From NCBI GenBank assembly GCA_030144725.1, contig JASKMD010000009.1:5338679-5402678 (forward strand): 64,000 nucleotides of DNA, written 5' to 3'. Positions 44,201 to 58,582 of the stretch are shown one piece after another (positions within the stretch are counted from its first letter, which is position 1; every line of letters begins with the position of its first letter). The stretch is from Haematococcus lacustris. Lineage: Eukaryota > Chlorophyta > Chlorophyceae > Chlamydomonadales > Haematococcaceae. The notes under the pieces are model-generated. The model saw only the letters and a program-made list of their open reading frames with translations, had not been told where the DNA came from and did no database searches. The position numbers were made by a program, and so were the translations under genes.

Positions 44201-47200
44201 CGCTCCAGTGCCACTGCAGATCGGGACAACCCCGTCATGAGAGAGGTGAGGGCTGGGCTGGCCTGGCCTGGGCCAGAGGGGCAGGGCAGGGAGGCACCGC
44301 ATGGGGTGGGCCACGGCTAGTCAGGGTGGCGTGGTAGGAATTGGTGACAGATGCATGACATGAGTGGGTTTGTGAAGACTGCGCATGTTGATGCAACAGT
44401 CCTAGTGGCAGTGTAAGCGTGCCTGGTAATGCCTGGTTGGGGTGACAAACCTTGCAGCCAGCCAGCCAGCCCACCTGCCTGTCGTGCTGAGACCTGCTGG
44501 GGGGTGCCTGGCTGGCGTTTGGGTGCTGCGGGCACGAGGTGCTGCGGGCTGTGCTGCAGGTGCGTGCCAGCAGCCCTTCGCTGAGGCGGGTGCCCAGCGT
44601 CAGCCCTCCACGGGGCACTAGCCCAGGGCAGCCAGGAGTACAGGTGCGCCCCTCCCTGTGCCCACCCACTTCCGCCTCTGCAACGTAGCAGCAGCACTTG
44701 TGCAGGTCAGCCAGCTGGTGTCACCTGATCCACTGGTGAGGTGAGGTGAGGTGAGGTGAGGTGCAGGTCAGCCAGCTGGTGTCACCTGATCCACACCCGC
44801 CTGCTGAGACCAAACCCTATCAACCTCACCCACCGCGACGTCCTGCCATGTCCCTGATGGGCTGCCCACCCCCTGCTGGCTGTTGATGCCTGGCCAGGAG
44901 TTCTATGAGCCCGGTGTGGTGCAAGAGGAGGACACCACAGAGCAGGGAGCTGGCACTGCAGCCAAGGTAGAAGGCGCTGAAGGCCCTGACATTCCCCTCT
45001 GGCCTTGCCGCTGAAAACCCCCTCTGCATCCACCACCCTGCCTGCTCGGCTACCCTCACTTTGCCACTTCCCTCTTGCTCCTCACTCCTCTTGTGCCATG
45101 GCCCTGTGCCATGGACCACCGCCCTGCCCCTGCCCCTGCCCGTGCCGTGCTGGCCACTTCTACACTCTGGTTGGCTGCCTGTGACCTAAACTCAGCTCCT
45201 GCTGCTGGTGCCCTGCTCAACACATTGGTACCCTGTGCCCCGCAGGTGGCTGCAGCAAGCCTGCTGGGTGTGGCGCTGGCTGCCCTGGCCTACACCCAAG
45301 GCTGGTTGTCTGGTGGGCTGCAGCCAACCCCAGCCCTGCCACCACTGGTGCGTGTAGGGACTACTGCCCCAATGCCTCCCTCACTCACACTTAGGTCCCA
45401 TGCAGGTGGCCCCTCCTCCCCTCCTCCCCTCCTCCCCTCCTCCCCTCCTCCCCTCCTCCCCTCCTCCCCTCCTCCCCTCCTCCCCTCCTCCCCTCCTCCC
45501 CTCCTCCCCTCCTCCCCTCCTCCCCTCCTCCCCTCCTCCCCCTCCTCCCCCTCCTCCCCCCTCCCCCTGCTCCTTTCTTCTTGCCAGGGTGCTGTCAAGC
45601 AGCAATATTGCTGGCGTTTGGCTGCCTTAAGCATCGCATGGGACAAAACACTCCTGACGTGTCAACCTGATGTGTACCTGTGAAGCTAGCGTGACTGTGC
45701 TAAACTCTGCCAGCAGGATAAGCTGTTGCCAAGTGGAACCAGCACATCAACCACCTCGCTGACTAACGCCCCTGTTCGCGCCCCCCCAATCGGTGGGTCC
45801 TGTCGTGACGATCCTCTGATGCCAACACAGCCTGACACTCAATGCCAGCTATCAAAGGGGTGCCAAGTGCTTCATTTCAGACCAGGCATGGGAGCCACAG
45901 CATGGTAGCAGCTAGGGCCCGTGTGGAAGATCCTCACCCTGGATGGCAGTAACCCCTCATCAATCACGTCATGCATCTTCTGTTCCTGTGCTGCCATAAA
46001 CGAGCTCACCTCCTGCTCCTCCCTGCCTCCTCCCCCTTCATCATGTATGCGAGCTCTAAAGACCAGAAGGGACTCATGAACTAGACGCAGGGCTGGCTAG
46101 CCCCTGCTTTCACCCTAGTAGGCATGCTACCAGAAGATGCAAGGCAGGGCACCCGCCTCCTCAGACGCCAAGGGGTGTGATGTTGGTGGCCACTACTCAC
46201 CTTCTTATTCCTTGCCTCTTTGCATGCCGTTCTGACATGCAGCCAGCAGCAAGGCCTGCTGCCTTTACATCCTGTGTGCTGTCTGTGGCATCCTAATGTA
46301 GGGGCGGCGGGATCAGGGTCTACCTTACCCCAAACTGAGGGTGGCAAGCAGGAGGCTGCAGCAGGGAAGACATCTGTGGAAGATGCGGGTGGTAAAGTGA
46401 AGCCAAAGGCAGCGGCTGAAGCACAGGGGCCAGCAGGCAAGGTGGAAGAGGCAACTGCACAAAAAGCAGCCGCTGAGAAAGCAGCAGCAGCAAAGGCTGC
46501 AGTGGCAAAGGCGGCTGCAGAGACAGTTGTGGCCGAGGAGGCAGCAGAAGAGAAAGCAGCAGCAGCTGAAGCAGCAGCAGAGAAGGCAGCAAAAGCGAAA
46601 GAAGCAGAGGCGAAAGCTGCAGCAGAGAAGAAGGCAGCAGAAAAGGCAGCAGAGAAGGCAGTAGCAGAAAAGGCAGCAGCTGAAAAGGAAGCAGCAGAGA
46701 AGAAGGCAGCAGAGAAGGCAGCTGCTGAGAAAGAAGCAGCAGAGAAGAAGGCAGCTGAGAAAGCAGTAGCGGAGAAAGCAGCAGCGGCGAAGGCAGCAGC
46801 GGAGAAGGCAGCAGAGGAGAAGGCAGCAGCGGAGAAAGCGGCAGCGGCCAGGGCCGAGAAAGCGGCACTAGAGAAGGCGGCAAAAGAGGCCGAGCAGCTC
46901 CGACTGCAGTTGGAAGCGAAGGCCGCAGCCGAGCGCGCGGCAGCAGTCCAGGAGGCAGCGGAGCGGGCAGCGGCAGCTACCGAGGCCCGGGTGCGTGCGG
47001 AGGTGGAGGCACAAGCAGCGGCAGCGCGGGCGGCAGCGGAGAAGGCGGCCGCTGATAAGGCCGCAGGTGCGCCCAACTGCTCTCGTGCCAGTTCTCGTCA
47101 CAATGGGCCCGGCACAATTGTTGTCGATGCTGTACTCCGCAGCTTATCTTGACCGTGTCCTGCCTTGCGCCCTCTGTCCAGTGTGTGGCATCCTGGCATT

Positions 47201-49115
47201 AGCACATTCTGCAGAGAGTCCCCATCCCCTACTCTCCCACCATTGGATCTCACGCCTGCGTCGTGTTCGCGTACTGTGCAGCGGAGGCTCGCGCACAAGC
47301 AAACAAAGCCGCTGAGGAGGCTGCGCGCAAACTGAAGGCGGAGTTGGAGGCGCGTTTTGAGGCGGAACGCGCAGCAGCAGAGCGTGCTGCTGCAGAGCGT
47401 GCCGCGCTGGACGCTGCTGCTGCAGTCCGCAAAGAGCTCGAGGCCAAGGTTGCAGCTGAGAAGGAGGCCGGGCTGCAGCTCCGTGCACAGTTTGAAGCCA
47501 AGGCTGCCGCGGAGAAGGCCGCGGCGGACAAGGCACGTGCTGAATTGGAAGCGCGTCTACAGTCGGAGCGTGCAGCGTTTGAAAAACTTGCGGAGGAGCG
47601 ACTAGAAGCCGAAAGGACGGCGGCAGAAGAGGCGCGCAAGGAGCTCGAGACCAGGCTACGGACTGAGCTCGAGGCGAAGATTCGAACAGAGCTAGAGCAG
47701 CAGCAGAAGGCAGCAGCGCAAGGCAAGTGCAGGGTGGTGAAAACCCTGTATGCCCTTGCTGCTGGGGTCACAACCACTGGGCTACCAAACACTTGCTGAA
47801 CAGTAGAAATTGTTTCAAAACACACACGGCAACTCACGTCCTGGCTGCTGGCTCTGTCTGGGTGCAGCTGCGGCAAAGGCGGCTGCAGACAAGATTGCTG
47901 CGGAGAAGGCTGCGGCGGAGAAAGCTGCTGCTGAGGGTAAGGGCACTGGTGCCCATTGGTAAAGGCCAATGATGTTAAGGTGACATGGGCGTGCAGTGGC
48001 TCACGTTCCAAGCAGACGTCATGCTGGCCTTAACCTTTTTTCTTTATAATGAGTCACCATGACCTGACATGACAGGGTGTGACTCGTGTGGGACCCTTGT
48101 GTGTGGCAGCATGTGTAGCCCTGTAAATCTGCTGTACTGGGTGCAGCCAAGGCCATCCAGGAGGCCAAAGCCCAGGCAGAGCAGCGAGCAGTGGCGCAGC
48201 GGGCTGCTGCTGAGCTGGCCACTGCTGAGGCCAAGGCAGCAGAGCAGAAGGCAGAGGAGGAGAGGGCGGCTGCTGAGAAGGCGCGGGCACGGGCCGAGGC
48301 AGCGGCCAGGGCAGCGGAGGAAGCCCGCAGCAAGGTGAGCCATTGCTGCGAGCGTGTGTGGGCCAGTATTGGGGGTGCTGGGTAAGGCACAGCTGGGAAG
48401 CTGCTTCTAGGGCCAGGGTGTGGGCTGCAGCAGGGGCAAGATGCTGGGGCAGGTACCCCGTGCCTTGCCTGCTGCATGGCTTACGCAGTGGGCGCAGCAA
48501 ATCACGAGTATGATGGACAGGGGAAGTTGTTGCTGCTGCCCTCAGCTCCCTGGTCCCTCTTGTTGCAGCACTTGCTCTGCTGCCTAGTGGCCCGCAGCTG
48601 GGCTCCTGCTGTAGCACCTGCCGCTGCTGCGCTGCTGGGCAGGCCTGATGAGGTGGTGGTGTGGTGTGGTGTGGTGTGCCGCAGGTGGTAGCTGCGCTGC
48701 GGGCTGAGGAGGAGGCGAGGGAGCACACGCAGGCCCTCAGGGCAGAAGCACGAGCCGCTGAGGAGCGCGCGGCAAAGGTGAGTGTGGTGGCTCTTGAGCT
48801 GCTGGCTAGGCAGGGGCTGGGTGTGCAGGGGCAGGGTGTGCAGGGGCAGGGAGGGGTGGGAGGAGGGGCAGGGGTTGAGGTAGGGTGTGCAGGGGCAGGG
48901 TGGGGTAGGAGGAGGGGTAGGAGGAGGGGCAGGGGGTGAGGTAGGGTGTGCAGGGGCTGGGCAAGGGCATCCCTCTTGCTGTGCTGATGAGGCTGCGGCC
49001 GTGTGGGCTGGTCACCCTGCAGGCTACTGCCACAGCCGCTGCAGCTTTGTCAGAGTATGGCTCTCTGGACGAGGGTGGGAGGCAGGCAGGCAGCATGGAG
49101 CAGCGCACAGCCTAG
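38560..49115 (+). CDS. CBM20 starch-binding, coiled-coil protein resembling SAGA1
   Basis: Twenty exons: 38560-38614, 38691-38776, 38861-38926, 39097-39219, 39386-39454, 39957-40053, 40683-43675, 43736-43761 (weak), 43978-44245, 44560-44643, 44706-44735, 44898-44966, 45246-45347, 45717-45792, 46302-47066, 47282-47722, 47868-47936, 48147-48334, 48685-48777, 49023-49115; about 1,930 residues. Residues 1-47 (Arg/Ser/Ala-rich) resemble a plastid transit peptide. CBM20 (about 48-160) shows VGSCKEMGQW, HWQEGDIW and HWEAGFNR, the starch-contacting tryptophans. A 2.99-kb exon encodes Ser/Ala/Lys-rich disorder with GKAE repeats. One hydrophobic helix (SLLGVALAALAY, about 1330) precedes some 550 residues of Ala/Glu/Lys coiled coil. 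The only weak join is the micro-exon, chosen because it restores phase. CBM20 plus long coiled coil is the plan of SAGA1, a Chlamydomonas pyrenoid starch protein; that role is inferred. Alternatively the locus could be two genes, divided after 45347. Confidence 0.82.
39455..39640. repeat. GGTGGCAGCAGTGGG-type minisatellite
   Basis: About ten imperfect copies of a 12-16 bp unit built on GGTGGCAGCAGTGGG. They lie in the intron after the 39386-39454 exon of the CBM20 gene. Confidence 0.8.
42060..42330 (+). repeat. Coding 12-bp tandem repeat (Gly-Lys-Ala-Glu/Asp)
   Basis: Roughly 20 units of GGCAAGGCAGAG and variants inside the large exon of the CBM20 gene, encoding GKAEGKAE with some GKAD. Frame is kept throughout. 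The charged tetrapeptide repeat is predicted to be disordered or a single charged helix. Confidence 0.95.
44700..44794 (+). repeat. 34-bp exon duplication separated by GTGAG repeats
   Basis: GTGCAGGTCAGCCAGCTGGT and the following 14 bases occur at 44700-44733 and again, identically, at 44761-44794. Between them lie five GTGAG units beginning at the donor of the small exon 44706-44735. The second copy keeps the acceptor but has no nearby donor, so the first copy is taken as the exon. Confidence 0.92.
45409..45560. repeat. (CTCCTCCC)n octanucleotide array
   Basis: About 17 copies of an 8-bp polypyrimidine unit in an intron of the CBM20 gene. The opposite strand is purine-only, so triplex or G-quadruplex structures are plausible. 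Confidence 0.93.
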
Positions 49116-49775
49116 CAGGCAGACATGGCAGGTGTGAGGCTGGCGCTCGTGATTGTCCACCCAGTCCAGTTGATCTGCTGCAGCACCAGTAGCACACACA
49201 GTAACACACAAGGTAGGCAGGGAGGCAGGCAAGCTGGCATACATGGCATGCTATTTTTGATTCGCAAGCCGTTTGACAGATGACTCCAGTGAGGTTGTGA
49301 GCATGATCAGGCCCAAGACAAAGCTCTGGCCATGGCCCGGGGGTTCATGGCCATATCTGTGATGGACAATTTTGGCAGTAGGGAGAGAGTGTGAGAGGGG
49401 CGGAGGTGATGGTCGGACGGATTGATGTTGGATCCCAGGCATAGCAGGCATGACGGGGCATGGGCGGCAGGAGCAGCGGGTGAGGGGCGACTGGGGTTGG
49501 GCTAAGCTACGGCTCGAGAGGAATGCTTTGGTAGTGGGCTGCGATTAGGCCCAAGGGTCACATGAGGGTTTGCATGGCAGGTTGTCGGCTGCTCGAATGG
49601 TACCTGACGGCACAAGATTTCACGGAGTAGTTACAGTGTTTTGAAAAGTACGGGATTTGCATTTTAAACAGAGAGAATGACTTGCACTCTCGGAATGGGG
49701 AAGTAGACGGAAAACCGGATTGCTAGCAACCAGACCGAAGCAGTTGCGATAAATGACGGCATGTCACATGTCAAA
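49116..49775. other. Intergenic between convergent genes
   Basis: The 3' flanks of the CBM20 gene (plus) and the methyltransferase gene (minus). TTACA at 49631-49635 reads TGTAA on the minus strand, about 140 bases past the methyltransferase stop, and is a good candidate polyadenylation signal. None was found for the CBM20 gene. Confidence 0.5.
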
Positions 49776-52184
49776 TCACATTTCACAGGGCGTTAGTTCA
49801 TGGCAGCCCACCGATATGGTGAGATTGCTAAGTAAGGCGGCCTGAGCGTCTTGTTTCCTTGCCATGCGGCGCAGCCTCTTCGCCGCAAGCCTTTCGGCTT
49901 TCCCGCCGTCTGAAACCAAATCCACCGGGTCCAGATGGTTGACCGCGTGCTGCGCTTCTTTTTGGTACGATAGGCAGCACCTAAATCGCTCGCATCGATC
50001 TCGCACGCTCATGAGTAAAGCGGCGAGCTCAGCCGTCGATGCACTTCCGGAACGCTGGGTGCCGTCGTCCGAGGATGTTTCATCACCACTGCCGCTCAGC
50101 ATAGCTGCACTTGGCGGAGTGTCGTGTGCATCTGTACCCGGTGCTGCCCCTTCCTGCTGCTTGGCAGTCTCATATGTAGTCATGTACCTGGCATGGATCC
50201 CACAGCATGTGCAACATACACGACACACAATATCATGCGCATGGGCCAAGGCGCTTGGGCAGTGATGATAGCCAGCTGAGAGTTCAGAGCAGGGTAGGCC
50301 TGCGCTCTGCAGCTTACCGGTACAACGCCCTGTTCTTGATGATGATGGTGGCAGAGGGCGGCAGCACTGCCAGCCAGCGTCCCAGCAAAGGCAGCAGGCT
50401 AGACAGGGGAGCCTGCACCCAGGCAGCCAGGTGTGCAGGCAGCAAGGAGCTGGCAGTGCATGAGGCGACTAGATGTGTAATCAGACCAAACCACCTCAGC
50501 CCCACCCTCCCCTTTCCCTCCATCTCCACCTCCTCCTGCTGCTCCTCTTGCCCCTGGCCCACACTGTCTCTAACCCTCCTTCCCTATGCCCTGGCCCTGT
50601 GCTCCCTCCCACCTGGCCTGAGATGTCGATGAACACCTTGGTGAAGGGGCTGGCTGCACCCCCAGCCTGCTGCTGCCCTTGTTCCTGAGCCTGCTGCCCC
50701 TGCCAGGCATAGCCCAGCGCATTGGCCGCATGCACATCGTTGCCGTCCATGCGCTCAAATTGCACATGTGGGTGACTGCACGGAGCAGGGCAGATGCTAG
50801 TGTGTCTCAACACACCTCATGGGGATCTAGGCGGCAGGCAGGGCTGGGAAGAGCATGCGCAGACATGAACGGCAGAGACCTCAGGCCCAGCGTGAGCCAG
50901 CGGTCAAGCTGGCCCCTTCCCCAGCAGAGCATGTGGGTGGGAGCACGGCTGCTGTTTGCACTGGAGGGATGGGAGCAGCCAGGCCTGCAGGTATGCTGTA
51001 GGTATGCCTGCAGATATGCTGTGTGGGTGAGGTGAGGCGAGGCGAGGCGAGGCGAGGCGAGGCGAGGCGAGGTGAGGTGAGGTGAGGTGAGGTGAGGTGA
51101 GGTGAGGTGAGGTGAGGTGAGGTGAGGTGAGGTGAGGTGAGGTGAGGTGAGGTGAGGTGAGGTGAGGTGAGGTGAGGTGAGGTGAGGTGAGGTGAGGTGA
51201 GGTGAGGTGAGGTGAGGTGAGGTGAGGTGAGGTGAGGTGAGGTGAGGGATCCCCCTGCAAGGGGCCTCACCGTGCACGGGCTACATCCACCACATGCTGT
51301 GAGGTATCCACCCCCAGCACCCAGCGGCAGCGCTTGGCCAGCATCCGTGTGGTGATGCCCGCATGGCACCCGATCTCCAGGCACACATCGCCGGCTTCCG
51401 CATTGTGGACCGCTGCCTGCCGGTAGTCGTCTGTCAGGAAGGCAACCACCACCTGCTTCCGTGCCTGCACCCACACACCTGACAAGGTTGGGGCCACGGA
51501 CTCCACCACACTGCCACATGAGTGCCACCCTGGCATTTTGGCGGCTGAACCCTGCTCCGGCCATGTCCTTGGCGCTCAATTGCCATGACCTCGGCCCTCA
51601 GTCCCACCCATGAATCCCCCCTCACTAGCCCCAGTGCTGTCCCTGGACCACTCCCTCTAATCAAAGCCTAAATTCGGATACTCACTGGCAGCAGCCGCCT
51701 AAGACGTGCCGGCGTGACCCAGAAGCAGCTGTCGTCCTCCATGTACCTCACCCTGCCACCATTACACTGTAACGCATGCTAACAGGATTATGGGCTTCAT
51801 GGCAGCTGCTTGGCAGACAACTGTCTTGTAAATAAGAGCAGACCTGTGGTTTAACAGGATGCCGTTGACCAGGTGCCAAGGACCCTAATGCAGCTGGAGC
51901 ATTGAGCTTACGTCTCACTTGTAGCGGAGGTCCTCGCCCATGAGCATAGGCCCGTCTACTATGGTGGCTCGTCCGTGGCCGCGGACATCCACCGCGTCAC
52001 CTGTATTCCACCCTGCTTCGGCACTGGAAGGCTGGCCGCCGCTGTCCCTGTGCATTTGGCTTTGGGGTGGGCGCAACTGTTGTGCGGTGAGACGGTTGCA
52101 GTACACCTTGATGCGCAAAGAACGCATGGACAAAGCGTGGCAAGGCACCGCACACTCGCGCAAAAGCACTACGTTAGCCGGCAA
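49776..52184 (-). CDS. Class I SAM-dependent methyltransferase-like protein
   Basis: Six exons in phase: 52184-51919, 51752-51686, 51464-51271, 50775-50613, 50412-50318 and 50187-49776, about 398 residues. After RYMEDDSCFWVTPARLRRLL, the third exon carries DVCLEIGCHAGITTRMLAKR (motif I, E141/G143/G147), then WVLGVDTSQHVVDVARAR with the acidic residue (D164) that binds the SAM ribose. The next strands are FERMDGNDVHAANALG and FTKVFIDISGQ, in the position of motifs II and III, then LPPSATIIIKNRALYR. The substrate is unknown. The C-terminal exon has an acidic Ser/Asp-rich patch (GSGDETSSDDGTQRSGS) and a basic ERLAAKRLRRMARK segment, possibly for nucleic acid or targeting. The start is the first Met of the open frame; MRSLRIKVYCNRLTAQQLR further in would also serve and resembles an organelle-targeting start. 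The intron after exon 3 contains the GGTGA array. Confidence 0.84.
51026..51246. repeat. (GGTGA)n / (GGCGA)n pentanucleotide array
   Basis: About 44 pentamer units: first GGCGA, then perfectly regular GGTGA. They lie in an intron of the minus-strand methyltransferase gene and start 25 bases from its exon donor. The plus strand reads as a run of splice-donor-like GTGAG motifs, antisense to the gene. All frames are open, giving false Thr-Ser-Pro-His-Leu peptides. Confidence 0.97.
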
Positions 52185-52638
52185 CCGGCAGCCTGCATAA
52201 GTGTGCCTTTGACATTAGTGATCAGTTGCAGTCTTATTGTGACTGCTAAAGGAACTAGTAGAGTGCACTAAAAACTGCACGAGCTCACGAGGTGATGTGC
52301 ATTACGTCGGTGGTTCACTAAGGAAGCAAGGGCTTTAGCATGGTACGCATGACTACGCATAGCACGCATGGTTGATAGCTAAGGACTGCCAGGGTAGGTT
52401 GCCTCACCCGTGACAAGCGACTCAGCCGTAATGCTAGCGCCACAGCCGTTTTGCAAGCTATGGCGAGTGATGGCAGAAGCACAGAATACACCTCCGCTGG
52501 TTGTAAGCAAGGCAGGATTGGTCGTAAGCAAGGCAGGATTGAAAAGGGTGAACCACAAGAGCAAGGGCTGCGTGATGCGAGGTACTGGAGTCTTGGTTCA
52601 CCCATGCCAGAAACATGGCCTCCTCGTCCTGCTTGAGC
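52185..52638. other. Intergenic between methyltransferase and DapL genes
   Basis: Contains two tandem copies of GTAAGCAAGGCAGGATTG (52503-52541). No gene is seen; it should hold the methyltransferase promoter and the DapL 3' untranslated region. Confidence 0.5.
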
Positions 52639-57498
<4,860 letters not shown>

Positions 57499-58397
57499 GA
57501 TTGCTAGACAGCACCAGCGAAGCGAGAAGAGGGAAGGGGGCGGAACAGGCCAACGGGAGAAAGGTTGCCCAACGGAAAACCGGTACGCCAGAGGGCGAGG
57601 CCGTAAGCGAGAGGCGGCTGAACATGGGAACTTTAGCACTGTTTACATACGCGTGCTACCTGCATACAGCCCCCTAGCCATCTCCTGTCACCAGATGGCC
57701 ACGAGGGATAAGCTGCCATAGACAGGAGGCAGGTCGGGAGGCGCTAAGCGGAACCTGTCGCAGGTGCTAGTGTGGAAGCATCTGTGTTGTTGCATTGGAC
57801 CACAAGCTCAACAATAGCTGGCGCTGTCTAATTGTTCACGTTGCCAAAATTGTTTTCTTTCAGTGAAGCCCGTCACAAAACTGCACCTGCATCTCCAGGC
57901 TTCTCACCCCACCGGCATCCCACCAGCACACACACCCGCTTCAACCAGGTTTTCCTGCCTTGGCACATCTGCTAGCGCCACGCAGCCTGTACACTGCAGG
58001 AGCTGGAGCACAAGCTTGACTGAGGAAGGGGCTGACCAGCACCACAGCTTTTCTGTGGTGACCTGTGTCATGGAGATTAGTTGTTGCACGGTCAGGGCTT
58101 GGGCTTTGTTGCCAACAGGTAAGGCTGCTGTTGAGAAGTGCACATACAGGTGAAGTTGCTGTTGGTGCTGTTGTCGCTGCTGCCCCCAGCGCCCTTCCCA
58201 CACAGCCACAGCATCAAAAGCAAACTGCTGAGTGTTGCAACCTGACAGGCACTATCGTGTTGCTGGCGTCCCTACCACCACCCTGTTGCTCTCATGTCAA
58301 CTCTCACAGGGGTGGCTTGCCATGGCGCTAGAGCCGTAGACGCCTTAGCTCAAAACGGTTGGCCAGGTTGCCTGCTAGCCCTGGCTTGCGAGCAGTG
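57499..58397. other. DapL upstream region and HCF244 3' flank
   Basis: Contains the DapL promoter and the 3' end of the HCF244 gene, which are tandem on the minus strand. No separate gene is recognised, and no clear TATA element is seen. Confidence 0.45.
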
Positions 58398-58544
58398 CTA
58401 GACATAGAAGTTGGTACGGTCGCTGGTGGCGCCCACCTCCTTCAGCTTCTTCAGGATGCGAGTGTAGTACTCCTGCAGGTGCACAGCCAGGCAGCCATGG
58501 TGTGGGGCGCAAGCACGCTGCTGTTCGCCTAGCTCAGATGACTG

Positions 58545-58582
<38 letters not shown>

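Noticed and set aside
44761..44794. Second copy of the 34-bp duplicated exon as the functional exon
   Set aside because: It lacks a donor after the codons; the first copy has a consensus GTGAGG donor and keeps phase.
50807..51579. Thr-Ser-Pro-His-Leu repeat proteins
   Set aside because: Translation of the GGTGA array; the region is an intron and exons of the methyltransferase gene in a different frame.
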